Positions 19,256-28,242 of a DNA stretch of 64,000 nt are shown one piece after another. The notes below the pieces were generated by a model. That model was not told the DNA's origin and ran no database searches. It saw only the letters and a list, made by a program, of their open reading frames with translations. Within the stretch, counting starts at the first letter, position 1; each line of letters starts with the position of its first letter. The position numbers and the translations under genes were made by a program. This stretch comes from Bifidobacterium bombi DSM 19703 (GTDB taxonomy: Bacteria; Actinomycetota; Actinomycetes; Actinomycetales; Bifidobacteriaceae), in NCBI RefSeq assembly GCF_000737845.1, contig NZ_ATLK01000001.1, forward strand, positions 1,426,001-1,490,000. Direction: 5' to 3'.

Positions 19256-19495
19256 CTAAGGTCTAGCCACGGCGCGAATCCCATTTAACAGCGCTACACT
19301 CCAAAACTGCTCAACCGCGTTCCACTGAGTAGCGTGTTCGACGGGAGCTGCCGGATCAGCCTTAAAGAAAACAAGCGAAATGAACTTAGGATAAGCTGCT
19401 GGAACAGCCTGCAGCAGAAACGACTCAATAAACCCCTGGAGCAACCTGAATGAACCCAAGAAACTAGCCAGATCAGTACTGCTCTCTTCCGTCTA
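19256..19495 (-). pseudogene. Possible remnant of a regulator (TetR-like C-terminal part)
   Basis: An open stretch reads GSFRLLQGFIESFLLQAVPA, AYPKFISLVFFKADPAAPVE, then FWSVALLNGIRAVARP before a stop at 19256. It looks like the helical C-terminal half of a protein, without an N-terminus or start signals. Its place beside a broken SDR suggests a TetR-type regulator of that gene, but I cannot confirm a family from the sequence. Confidence 0.25.
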
Positions 19496-19635
19496 TACAT
19501 GCGGTACGAAGCGCAAACAGTATATAAATCGAAGCAAAAAATAAAAAACTCTCTGTGTTTATACCTAGTAAAGTGTAATGTAACTTCACAAAATATGTAA
19601 TCACAACATCTTTAAGTGAGGAATATGGGGATAGC

Positions 19636-20052
19636 ATGGGCACTATAGACAAGCCATTGCGCGTAGTTGGCGCAGCTATCCAACATAACAATATGATCTT
19701 ATGCGCTCAACGGGGCGCTAACAAGTCTTTGGCCGGATATTGGGAATTTCCTGGCGGTAAGATCGAAGTAGGGGAGACGCCGCAGCAGGCATTACGCCGC
19801 GAAATTCAGGAAGAACTACATTGCAAAATAACGGTGGGTAAGCTGCTGTGTAAGACGGTGCAACACTACGATTTTGGTGATATTGAGCTCTCCACTTACC
19901 ACTGCACTTTGAACGAAGGCGAAACACCACAGCGCACAGAACACAGGCAATTGCAATGGATGCAACCAGATCGTCTCGATGAGTTAGATTGGGCAACAGC
20001 CGATATTAAGGCAATGCAGCAACTCAAAGTTTCATATACGAAAGAACAATGA
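19636..20052 (+). CDS. MutT-like Nudix hydrolase
   Basis: 138 residues with a canonical Nudix box (G-x5-E-x7-REIQEEL) at residues 40-62, from GGKIEVGETPQQALRREIQE onward, and the MutT-like WEFPGGK lead-in. Such enzymes hydrolyse nucleoside triphosphates, often oxidised or modified ones, to monophosphate and pyrophosphate. The stop overlaps the start of the helicase gene (ATGATG), so the two are one translational unit. The upstream 150 bp are clearly A/T-rich compared with the surrounding chromosome. Either nucleotide-pool cleaning or a role in the defence/repair function of its partner is possible. Confidence 0.9.
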   Translation: MGTIDKPLRVVGAAIQHNNMILCAQRGANKSLAGYWEFPGGKIEVGETPQQALRREIQEELHCKITVGKLLCKTVQHYDFGDIELSTYHCTLNEGETPQRTEHRQLQWMQPDRLDELDWATADIKAMQQLKVSYTKEQ

Positions 20053-23000
20053 TGAGCAAAAATACACCTGATGCTATCGATACCCACGAGGTAAACGACA
20101 CAGCAGGATCCATCAACCGACCCCTTGATGACTCATTACTAGAGGCCGTAACCGCGGGGTTCATCAATCGCAACCCGGAGGCGGACACCTCTCTTACTCC
20201 GGAGCTCATCGCCAATCGCGACGGCTTGACGATGGAATCAGCTCTACAAGATGAGCTACATCACTGCGATGATTTCGACATGTCAGTTGCCTTCGTGAGC
20301 GCCGAAGCATTGAAGTCTTTGTTCCAGGATTTTCTTGATTTCAATGAACACCAATCCCGCAGCAAGCAGTACATTGCAGCCAGCAATGGGGCTGAACTTC
20401 AGGATAATCAATCGCACCCAGCCCTGTTGAAGAAACCGAATACAACCCCTCCGTTGAGTGGTCGCATAGTCACTTCCACATACAACTACTTCAACAGCCC
20501 CGACACTTTTCGAATGCTGTTGAAAATCCAGAATCAAGCCCATATTGAAGTTCGCGTTTGGAAAGGTCCCGACGATAGAGGGAACATCAATACAATCGAG
20601 AGCTATCCTTACCATCCCAAAGGCTACATTTTCCGTAAAAACGAGGGAAGCCAGGAGCTAAATAATGCATATATCGGCAGTTCAAATCTCACCCAACGGG
20701 CACTAAATCTCAATAAAGAGTGGAATCTCAAGGTTTCAGCGCTTCGCAGCAGCGATCTCATTCGCCAGATTGGCATTGAGATAGATGAGCAATGCCAAGA
20801 ATCTGATCTTCTGACCGATGCATGGATCAAGGAATATGAAGAGGAATTCAAACAGCACCAAATTACGAATACTTCCTCCTCTCAACAAACAGACAAGAAC
20901 ACCAACATCAAGCCGAATGCCATGCAGGCCGAAGCGTTAATGAATCTTGCTGATTTGCGTCGCAATGGCGAGAGTCGAGCATTGATTATCTCGGCGACGG
21001 GAACTGGTAAGACTTATCTTTCAGCCTTCGACGTGAAGCAAGTCCATCCGCAACGCATGCTTTACGTTGCGCAACAGCAGCAGATTCTTGATAAATCTGC
21101 CCAATCCTATAGCCGCGTACTTGGCAAGAGCGGCAACACATTCATCATGCTTTCAGGCGATCACAAGATAGACAAAAGCACTGTCAACAATTTAATGCAA
21201 AAAAGCAAAACAACATCAGCAGACGGCACGACTTGCGTCTTTTCGACGATACAGACACTTTCACGGCCTGATGTGCTCTCACAATTCAAACCGGATGACT
21301 TCGATTACATCCTTATTGATGAAGCTCATCATTCCGCCGCAAGTAGCTATGAGCGCATTACTAATTACCTAAAACCAGACTTTCTGCTTGGCATGACTGC
21401 AACGCCTGAGCGCACGGACGATGCGGATATATTCAGTATATTCGGCAATAATATCGCTTGCGAGATCCGCTTGCAGAAGGCGCTGGACGAGGATATGCTA
21501 TGCCCGTTCCATTACTATGGCGTGCATGAATATCTCAAGGAAATTCCTGATGATGAGCCGATTCCCTCCTCGGCCGTACCGAACTTCGAAAATGTCGACT
21601 TAACGGAAGGAAAACAAAGCGACCGAACCAATCTCGAACGAGCGCTTGCCGACCCCAACCGTGTAAAGTACATCGCAGACATGTTGCAACGATATGGCGA
21701 TCCGAGCGCGCCAGTCTGCGGCCTGGTGTTCTGCAGCCGTCAGCAGGAAGCCATCGACCTCTCAGCAGCATTTAACGAGCACATCAATGAGCAGGCCGAA
21801 CGCAATTACCGCACGGTCGCCGTAACTAGTGGAAGCAGAGGTATGACTCGCGATGAAGCCGTTACAAAACTGGAGTCAGGTGAACTCGACTACATCTTCA
21901 CCGTCGACTTGTTCAATGAAGGTGTGGATATTCCGAAGCTCAACCAGATTGTAATGCTGCGACCAACCCAGTCCAGCATCATTTTTACCCAACAACTCGG
22001 CCGCGGACTACGTAAAGCGCCGGGTAAGCAGTCAGTCACCGTCATCGACTTCATCGGTAACTATATAAAAAATAATTATCTGATTCCGATTGCACTATAT
22101 GGCAATACCGGCGACCGAGATGTGGCTCGCAAAAACCTACAGCGGCAGACAATCGGGCTCTCTTCGATTAGCTTTGACCATATCGCACGCGATCAAGTTT
22201 TGAAGTCGCTCGATACGGTGGACCTTTCGGATATGAAACTGCTCGGTATACAATATCGACAGTTGCGCGACGAACTAAACCGTATTCCAATGCTCACCGA
22301 TTTCGCTAAAACCGATAATTCACTGGTCTACACTCTTGCCTCGAAGAAGGATTCGTACTTGGATTTCGTACGTTCACGCGAAGCCAGCCTTTCAAATGGA
22401 AAGCATTCCTCAACTGCATTCATCAAGCAGCTTGAAGCCACCAATGATACTGAGGATGGGGCACTCAAAATGCTCACCGTCACACAACTACGCGGTTTGC
22501 GTCCCCATGAGCTAGAAGCCTTGGCAAAGCTGTGTGACATCAGCTTTCCAAATCCCTCAGATACGGCATTGCGACATGATATTTCTAAGCCTCTTCAACC
22601 GCAAGAAAATACAACTATTTCGGTGGCGGAGTTGCAATTACTTATCCAGCACGATTTCCCGTACGCCGATGCTAGCTTGGACCAATGCCAATCGGCTTTG
22701 AACGTGCTCTCTTATTCGTATTTCACGAACCCAAGCCGCAAGAGGTTTGGCGAAGCTCCGATAATTGAACGAGTACCAGCTTCCATGCCTACTAATTCCA
22801 ACGTTTCTGATGTCATGGAAACGAACACAGGCGAATATAAACTCACTGACTGGTTCTACAATGCTTTACTACAAAACCATACGTTTGCCACATTCCTCGC
22901 CGACACTGTGCAAGCTGGTCTTAGCAACTGCAAGACGCTGTATGCAAATCTAGAACCGCATGCCCCGAATCTCAGAGAAACACGAGGATTCATCTACGGC

Positions 23001-23498
23001 GAGAAATACAGTCTTGCCGACGTGATGCGCTTGTGCGGTTGGCACAATGAGCAAGTGGCACAAAATGTAGGCGGTTACAAGTTCGACACTGAAACCAACT
23101 CAATGCCTATCTTCATCAAGTATGAAGCTAGTCAATACGGCGATCGCTTCCTCAGTACCAGCGATATTCGCTGGTTCAGCAAGAACCAGCGTTCGCTCAC
23201 TTCGTCAGAATTCCAATGGTTGCTGTCCGGAACTGCGGATACCAATCAAAGCGACTGGCAGTCCACCCACTTTGTTCCAGTCTTTATCTGCCGTAAGCAA
23301 GATGCCGACAGCAGTAAGAAAGCTCCCAGCTACTACTTTGTAGGCACTGTCGCTAAGGTAACGGACATGTGCGAAAGCAACAACCCACCAGCTGACGAAA
23401 ACGGCAAGTCATCAAAGGTCGTAATCTCACGCCTGCATCTCTCCCACCCGGTCGACCCGCAGCTGTTCAAACATCTTACCGGTCGCCCAGCGCTGTAA
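20049..23498 (+). CDS. PLD-nuclease-like / SF2 helicase / DUF3427 protein
   Basis: 1149 residues. Residues about 60-260 form a phospholipase-D-type nuclease-like domain with one HxK motif (YHPKGYIF, about 188) followed by AYIGSSNLTQRALNLNKEW. Residues about 295-680 are a superfamily 2 helicase: Walker A ISATGTGKTY near 315, LIDEAHHSAASSYERI near 423, GMTATPERTD, VDLFNEGVDIPKLNQ and motif VI QLGRGLRKAPGK near 647. The rest matches the DUF3427 layout, ending with a YFVGTVAKV/HLSHPVDPQLFKHL region. One PLD half-motif implies dimerisation for a catalytic site. It overlaps the Nudix gene by 4 nt. DNA repair or anti-phage activity is plausible but unproven. Confidence 0.88.
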   Translation: MMSKNTPDAIDTHEVNDTAGSINRPLDDSLLEAVTAGFINRNPEADTSLTPELIANRDGLTMESALQDELHHCDDFDMSVAFVSAEALKSLFQDFLDFNEHQSRSKQYIAASNGAELQDNQSHPALLKKPNTTPPLSGRIVTSTYNYFNSPDTFRMLLKIQNQAHIEVRVWKGPDDRGNINTIESYPYHPKGYIFRKNEGSQELNNAYIGSSNLTQRALNLNKEWNLKVSALRSSDLIRQIGIEIDEQCQESDLLTDAWIKEYEEEFKQHQITNTSSSQQTDKNTNIKPNAMQAEALMNLADLRRNGESRALIISATGTGKTYLSAFDVKQVHPQRMLYVAQQQQILDKSAQSYSRVLGKSGNTFIMLSGDHKIDKSTVNNLMQKSKTTSADGTTCVFSTIQTLSRPDVLSQFKPDDFDYILIDEAHHSAASSYERITNYLKPDFLLGMTATPERTDDADIFSIFGNNIACEIRLQKALDEDMLCPFHYYGVHEYLKEIPDDEPIPSSAVPNFENVDLTEGKQSDRTNLERALADPNRVKYIADMLQRYGDPSAPVCGLVFCSRQQEAIDLSAAFNEHINEQAERNYRTVAVTSGSRGMTRDEAVTKLESGELDYIFTVDLFNEGVDIPKLNQIVMLRPTQSSIIFTQQLGRGLRKAPGKQSVTVIDFIGNYIKNNYLIPIALYGNTGDRDVARKNLQRQTIGLSSISFDHIARDQVLKSLDTVDLSDMKLLGIQYRQLRDELNRIPMLTDFAKTDNSLVYTLASKKDSYLDFVRSREASLSNGKHSSTAFIKQLEATNDTEDGALKMLTVTQLRGLRPHELEALAKLCDISFPNPSDTALRHDISKPLQPQENTTISVAELQLLIQHDFPYADASLDQCQSALNVLSYSYFTNPSRKRFGEAPIIERVPASMPTNSNVSDVMETNTGEYKLTDWFYNALLQNHTFATFLADTVQAGLSNCKTLYANLEPHAPNLRETRGFIYGEKYSLADVMRLCGWHNEQVAQNVGGYKFDTETNSMPIFIKYEASQYGDRFLSTSDIRWFSKNQRSLTSSEFQWLLSGTADTNQSDWQSTHFVPVFICRKQDADSSKKAPSYYFVGTVAKVTDMCESNNPPADENGKSSKVVISRLHLSHPVDPQLFKHLTGRPAL

Positions 23499-23777
23499 AA
23501 GAACCAGGCCGACAAGTGATTTACCTTTTCGCAGATGATATCATTCGCTGGATCCCGTATATCGTTGATATCCTAATCGCTCATACTGCTGTCGATATTC
23601 GGCACATCAAGAACCCGGTAGGTGTTAAAATTGCTGCTGTTCTTGCATCTCAACACTTACTGTCGCGATGAACAAAATCGCCAATGTATCGGAACACTGC
23701 TCATCGGTTCGTGGCGTTAGTATTTCGGCGAGCATGGCCTCAAGTAGTTCATAGTCCACACGTTCGTGCGCAATGAA

Positions 23778-23855
23778 CTAAGATAATCCTCCCCTATGCT
23801 TGCCGATTTCGTCGCCGTTTACAAAGACATATAGCCGTTTAATCTTCGCTGCCAT
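23778..23855 (-). pseudogene. HipA-like toxin, 25-codon N-terminal remnant
   Basis: An ATG at 23855, inside the 3' end of the HipB-like gene (17-nt overlap), reads MAAKIKRLYVFVNGDEIGKH and then GGLS before a TAG. The VFVNGDEIGK pattern is typical of the HipA N-terminus, and the overlap with the antitoxin gene is the usual hipBA arrangement. The kinase core is absent from the following 280 bp, which contain stops in all frames, so no functional toxin is encoded. The short match makes the family call tentative. Confidence 0.5.
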
Positions 23856-24369
23856 GCTGCACCTCCTCACTGCGCAGCATTAGAGCGTTGAGCATTTGCT
23901 GATAACGGTTCTGAGAATGTGCAATCGCTTGGTCAAGATTGGATACAGCAGCATTAACAAGAGATTGCTGCATTTTAGCTATAGGTTCGGCTATTGTTTT
24001 AGCTACAGATTCGTTTATCGATTTAGCCATATGTTCCGCTAACGGTTGAGCCACAGATTTCCCCACCAGTGGCGTACGAGGATTGGCTATCATACTGCGG
24101 TTCGCTTGGCCGTCCTTCGCGCTCTCATCGGAATCATCCGCGTCCACATCGTAGCTGATCGTCAAATTGACGTTAAGCGCATGGCAAATGGCGAGAATCC
24201 TCGAAAGACCGGCGTTCGGAATCTTTCCCTGCTCGAACTGGCTAATCCACGGACGTGTAAGTCCTGTCGCTTCCGCGAGCTCGGCCTGCGTTATATGTTG
24301 AGCCTTGCGAGCATCTCTCAGCGAGGCTACGACTTGACCGACCGATTGAGGATTAGTCGAAAATTTCAT
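23839..24369 (-). CDS. HipB-like XRE-family transcriptional regulator with C-terminal extension
   Basis: 176 residues. Residues 9-66 are a helix-turn-helix of the Cro/XRE type (ITQAELAEATGLTRPWISQF, EQGKIPNAGLSRILAICHAL). This is followed by NLTISYDV, as in HipB-type antitoxins, then an acidic linker. The final 75 residues form a long amphipathic, probably coiled-coil stretch with repeats such as SVAQPLAEHMAKSINESVAK and TIAEPIAK. Classical HipB is about 90 residues, so the tail is an addition. The partner toxin appears reduced to a fragment. Palindromic sites with TAACAT arms lie in its upstream region and are probably its operators. Confidence 0.8.
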   Translation of the reverse strand: MKFSTNPQSVGQVVASLRDARKAQHITQAELAEATGLTRPWISQFEQGKIPNAGLSRILAICHALNVNLTISYDVDADDSDESAKDGQANRSMIANPRTPLVGKSVAQPLAEHMAKSINESVAKTIAEPIAKMQQSLVNAAVSNLDQAIAHSQNRYQQMLNALMLRSEEVQHGSED

Positions 24370-24403
24370 GCCATTGCCTCCTGAATACGCCTGTACGGTA
24401 AAA

Positions 24404-24423
24404 ATGTAAGACTATCGTAACAT
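24404..24423. promoter_or_regulatory. Putative operator 1 of the HipB-like regulator
   Basis: ATGTAA-N8-TAACAT, an inverted repeat with one mismatched position, 35 bp before the hipB-like start codon. The 8-nt spacer equals that of known HipB operators (TATCC-N8-GGATA), although the arm sequence differs. The same arms and spacer recur at 24492. Confidence 0.55.
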
Positions 24424-24451
24424 ATAATCCCTAATATGTGTTCGGATAATC

Positions 24452-24470
24452 TAACATCATGGAAATGTAA
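24452..24470. promoter_or_regulatory. Pair of half-sites in reverse order between the two operators
   Basis: TAACAT-N7-ATGTAA uses the same two hexamers as the flanking operators but with their order exchanged. It could be an extra weak binding site or a relic of operator duplication. Confidence 0.35.
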
Positions 24471-24491
24471 GGAAATACTAGCACTACCATA

Positions 24492-24511
24492 ATGTAATGG
24501 TTTTCTAACAT
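24492..24511. promoter_or_regulatory. Putative operator 2 of the HipB-like regulator
   Basis: ATGTAA-TGGTTTTC-TAACAT has arms and spacer length identical to operator 1, centred 88 bp away. Two such sites in one 280-bp intergenic region are unlikely by chance and would suit cooperative or looped binding. Confidence 0.55.
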
Positions 24512-24583
24512 GCTGTTATCCCACTACCAACAGCGACCTATTATCTCGCCACAAACTGCAACCCGTCACCATAAAAAACACAA

Positions 24584-24630
24584 AAACTCCCGTGATTCGT
24601 GACATTTTCCGTCACAGATCACGGGAGTTT
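24584..24630 (-). terminator. Rho-independent terminator of ppc
   Basis: On the minus strand AAACTCCCGTGAT pairs with ATCACGGGAGTTT, with a further inner GTGAC/GTCAC stem, followed by TTTTTGTGTTTTTT. The hairpin starts 20 nt after the ppc stop codon. It is a strong intrinsic terminator by sequence. Confidence 0.85.
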
Positions 24631-24650
24631 CGTATACGGAAGAACCAAAC

Positions 24651-27600
24651 TCAGCCGGTGTTCTGCAGGCCGGCGGCAACACCGGAGACCGTGCATAGAA
24701 TCAGGTACACATAGCCGCTGCGCTGTTGGTCCTGGCTCAACTCCTCATTGGCGACCTTCGGGACGGGCGCACCGACGCCGATCCCGCCCGGCGCCGACGA
24801 GCTGCCGGAGAATCCAGTTGCCACCGAAACACCAGCACCGCCGCCCGCAGCCATCGCCGTCTTGCCTCCATGCGCCTCACCACCACTTGCCTTGTGCGCG
24901 ACATTCGCCGTCTGACCATCCAAACCGCGCAGGTTTCGCAACGCCAGCACCTGCGTCACCGAAAGCACGTCCACATACGGCGAGCGAATCCGGATGGCCT
25001 GCCCGAGCACATGCCTATGCTGCAACGGCCATTCGTCACCGACGATGTCAAGCACCCACTTGCGTGTCAGGTGCATCTCGTCGAGCACCTTCTTCTTGAG
25101 GTCCTCGCGGTCGCCCAAAGCCAGGTACATGCGCGCAATGCGGTCATCCGTCTTCGCCAATGACATCTCGATGTTGTCGATGAACGTATTGAACACCGGC
25201 CAATCACGGTAGGCGGCCCGAAGCGTCTTCAAATCACCGAAGTCCTCGCACGCCGTGCCCAAGCCGTACCACGCGGCCAGGTTGATGCGAGCCTGGGCCC
25301 AGGAGAACACCCACGGAATCGTCCGCAGATCATCCAACGATTTCGCGCCCAAGCCACGCTTGGCTGGTCTGGAGCCAATCGGCAACAAGCCAATCTCAGT
25401 CAATGGCGTGACCGTTGAGAACCATGGGGCAAAATCCTGTGTGCCGAGCAGGTCAAGGAAGCGCCGATGTGCGGAGTCGTCAAGTTTCCGTGCCATACCC
25501 CAATACTTCTCGGTCATCTCGGTGTTCGTCTTCTCCATGCTCGGGGCGCTCTGCAGCAAAGTCGCCGCCGCCACCGATTCCACATGACGCACGGCCAACA
25601 CCGGGTTGCCGTAGCGTGCGAAGATACTCTCGCCCTGCTCCGTAAGCTTGAACCGACAGTTCACTGACCCCACTGGCTGTGCCAGCACCGCGCGGTTCGC
25701 GGGTCCGCCACCGCGGCCTACGGCGCCTCCACGGCCATGGAAAAGCGTCAGGTCGATGTCGTGCGCCTTTGCCCATTGCGCAATGCGCTTCTGAGCATCA
25801 TGCAAGGCGAGCGTGGCCGTGGTCGGGCCGGCATCCTTGGAGGAGTCCGAGTAGCCGAGCATCACTTCGAGCTTGCCGCCCGTGGCTTTGAGGCGAGCCT
25901 GCACTTCCGGAATCTTGATCATCTCATCCAGCACGTTGACGCAGTTCTGAAGGTCCTCGAGCTGCTCAAACAGCGGAATGACATCGATGGTAGGCACATC
26001 CTGAGGGTGAGCGAACGCCATGCGGTTGAGCTCGTACACGTCGCGCACGTTGCCGGCGGACTTGGTGAACGAGATGATGTAGCGCCGTGCCGCCTTCATG
26101 CCATGCCGTTTCTGAATGGATCCAAGAGCACGGAACGTATCAAGCACCTCGTGAGTCATCGGCTGCAACTCGCCGCGTTCGCCATGCAGGCCATGTTCGC
26201 GGATGTCCTCTAGCGCACGGGTGTGAACCAGGGAATGCTGACGGAACTCCATCTCCACCAAATGGAAACCGAAAGTCTGCGCCTGCCATATCACGTTCTG
26301 CAAAGGCCCGTAAGCGGCGCGTTTGGCACCGGCGGCGACCAGCGAGCGCTGCACCACTTTCAGATCATCGATGAAGTCATCACATGAGGCGTACATGAGG
26401 TCGGCGTCGCGTTCCACCGTGTAATGCAGTCGATCGGCCATCACGAGCATCACCGCACGATGCAGCTCTCGCGTGGAGATAAGCTGCGCCTTGTCCGTAA
26501 GCCGTTCGCTCATCTCCTTTTGCCGATTCCACAGGCTCACCAGTTCGGAGCTTGGGGGAGTGGTCTCGGTTTCCATCGTCATGTTCGTCCCGACCTTGCG
26601 CGTGGCGTTCTCCAAGGCATGGATGGCGTGGTCGCTGAATTTGCGCGCCACGGCGCGGCTGACCTTGGCCGTCACGTTCGGATTGCCGTCGCGGTCGGAA
26701 CCAATCCATGATCCCGGATGGAAGAACGCTGGGCACTGCGGCTCCTCCACTCCCGCCTTGTCGCCGAGCAGCCAATCGTCGAAGCGGCGATACACCCGTG
26801 GGATGGTGTCAAACAAAGTGTTGTCAAAGATGTCGAGGATGGTGTCGGCCTCCTCCACGGGGGTAGGCTTCTTGAGCGCTATGGGCGATGTGCGGAACAA
26901 CGCGTCGATCTCGTTGTACAGCATCCGGTAGTTTTCCTTCTTATCGGAACCACCGAGCAGCTTGCCGGCGCTGAGCAGATTGGCGATACGACGAATCTTG
27001 CCTTCGACCGCCTTACGACGCGCCTCGGTCGGATGGGCGGTGAAAACAGGGTGGAACTCTAGCTTTTCAAGCAACTCCCTTGCCTTTGCCGGCCCCATCT
27101 CGCCGATGAGCTGATGATAGGCGCCCGTGAGCTCGTTCACCGGATCGGTGGCCGCATCCTCAGCGACCTCCGATTCCCTCTCATGGAGGACCGATACACG
27201 ATAGTTCTCCTCGCACAAATTCGCCAAATGGAAGTAAGTCGTGAATGCACGGGCCAGTAACTGCGCATCATGCAGATTTAGCGCATCGATGGTCTTGACG
27301 GCCAACTCATGGTTCTTATCCTGCTCTTTGACGGCATCGGGATCCGAAGCGTATTGTTTGGTGCTGGCTCTGTTGGCGTAATCAAGCACCGTATCGAACG
27401 TAACGAGCAGCTTGCCGTCGTATTCACCAAGCACGTCACGCAGGATATTGAGGCACAGGTCCATATCGGCCTTCAGCGACCTCGGCAGCTCCTGCTCTTC
27501 AGGGGCCTGTGCGCCCGCACCTATATCCGAAGCCGTCGCATCCTTGCCTTGCGCGAGTTTATTCTGTATGGCCTTCGCGGAATTCACCAAACCTGTGAAA

Positions 27601-27731
27601 GCTTCGGAAACCTTGGAACTCCCGAACTCCGTGGCTGAGCTTTCCACCCGGCTTGATCCCCCGGCTGAATCCGCCCACCTTTCACCGTCACCACTTTGTT
27701 CTGACCTATTTGCGGCATTCGCACGTGCCAT
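24651..27731 (-). CDS. ppc: Phosphoenolpyruvate carboxylase
   Basis: Anaplerotic enzyme making oxaloacetate from PEP and bicarbonate. The protein of about 1026 residues shows the family signatures VFTAHPTEARRKAVEGKI, GSWIGSDRDGNPNVT, the catalytic VMLGYSDSSKDAG, FHGRGGAVGRGGGP and the invariant C-terminus QNTG. I start at 27731 because AAAAGGAGGT lies directly upstream; an upstream in-frame start at 27791 has no such site. It is longer than the usual 880-930 residues, owing to an N-terminal Ser/Gly-rich extension and a Gly/Ala-rich insert near the C-terminus (about 960-1005). A strong terminator follows. Confidence 0.97.
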   Translation of the reverse strand: MARANAANRSEQSGDGERWADSAGGSSRVESSATEFGSSKVSEAFTGLVNSAKAIQNKLAQGKDATASDIGAGAQAPEEQELPRSLKADMDLCLNILRDVLGEYDGKLLVTFDTVLDYANRASTKQYASDPDAVKEQDKNHELAVKTIDALNLHDAQLLARAFTTYFHLANLCEENYRVSVLHERESEVAEDAATDPVNELTGAYHQLIGEMGPAKARELLEKLEFHPVFTAHPTEARRKAVEGKIRRIANLLSAGKLLGGSDKKENYRMLYNEIDALFRTSPIALKKPTPVEEADTILDIFDNTLFDTIPRVYRRFDDWLLGDKAGVEEPQCPAFFHPGSWIGSDRDGNPNVTAKVSRAVARKFSDHAIHALENATRKVGTNMTMETETTPPSSELVSLWNRQKEMSERLTDKAQLISTRELHRAVMLVMADRLHYTVERDADLMYASCDDFIDDLKVVQRSLVAAGAKRAAYGPLQNVIWQAQTFGFHLVEMEFRQHSLVHTRALEDIREHGLHGERGELQPMTHEVLDTFRALGSIQKRHGMKAARRYIISFTKSAGNVRDVYELNRMAFAHPQDVPTIDVIPLFEQLEDLQNCVNVLDEMIKIPEVQARLKATGGKLEVMLGYSDSSKDAGPTTATLALHDAQKRIAQWAKAHDIDLTLFHGRGGAVGRGGGPANRAVLAQPVGSVNCRFKLTEQGESIFARYGNPVLAVRHVESVAAATLLQSAPSMEKTNTEMTEKYWGMARKLDDSAHRRFLDLLGTQDFAPWFSTVTPLTEIGLLPIGSRPAKRGLGAKSLDDLRTIPWVFSWAQARINLAAWYGLGTACEDFGDLKTLRAAYRDWPVFNTFIDNIEMSLAKTDDRIARMYLALGDREDLKKKVLDEMHLTRKWVLDIVGDEWPLQHRHVLGQAIRIRSPYVDVLSVTQVLALRNLRGLDGQTANVAHKASGGEAHGGKTAMAAGGGAGVSVATGFSGSSSAPGGIGVGAPVPKVANEELSQDQQRSGYVYLILCTVSGVAAGLQNTG

Positions 27732-28242
27732 CAGGCACCTCCTTTTCCAGCGACGGGTTGCTCGGTCTGCAGACCTCCGCGGCTCTTCCACGGTTTTAGT
27801 GTCTGTCGTTGCGAACCCAAAGCCCGTTCCTCTGGCTGATGTTGCCTATTCATTGTAAGCACGACCACTGAGATTCAGCGACGTAACAGAACGGATTCGT
27901 CCGGCCCAGGACCAACCATGAAGAAACAACCTGAACGTGGGCCATCGCCATAAAGCATGCCTATGCCCCCATACAGTCCATGCCCCGACACAGGCTGGTG
28001 ACATACATGCTGCAAACCTCACCGGCAGCCATCACCATACCGTCCCTACCGTGACGTAAGCGACGACTCGACTACCAGTAGCTACTACGAGGAATCGCAC
28101 GACGAACCCTGAGTATGCATCGACCCGGCGCTTTTCGGCGATGCACCGCGATTGCGAGCGCTTGAAGCACCGCCACCGCCACAGTCGCTACAATGGAAGA
28201 CGTCATCAATTACATAACGACGATTCGGAGACATCATCACTC
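27732..28242. other. Divergent intergenic region between ppc and the ThrE-like gene
   Basis: 511 bp. It must carry the promoters of both divergent genes. TACAAT at 28189-28194 could be a -10 element for the exporter, but I see no -35 at standard spacing. No small gene, tRNA or operator could be recognised. Confidence 0.45.

Noticed and set aside
23499..23777. Further HipA domains downstream of the 25-codon remnant
   Set aside because: All three minus-strand frames are broken and none shows the HipA kinase motifs, so I limit the pseudogene to the N-terminal piece.
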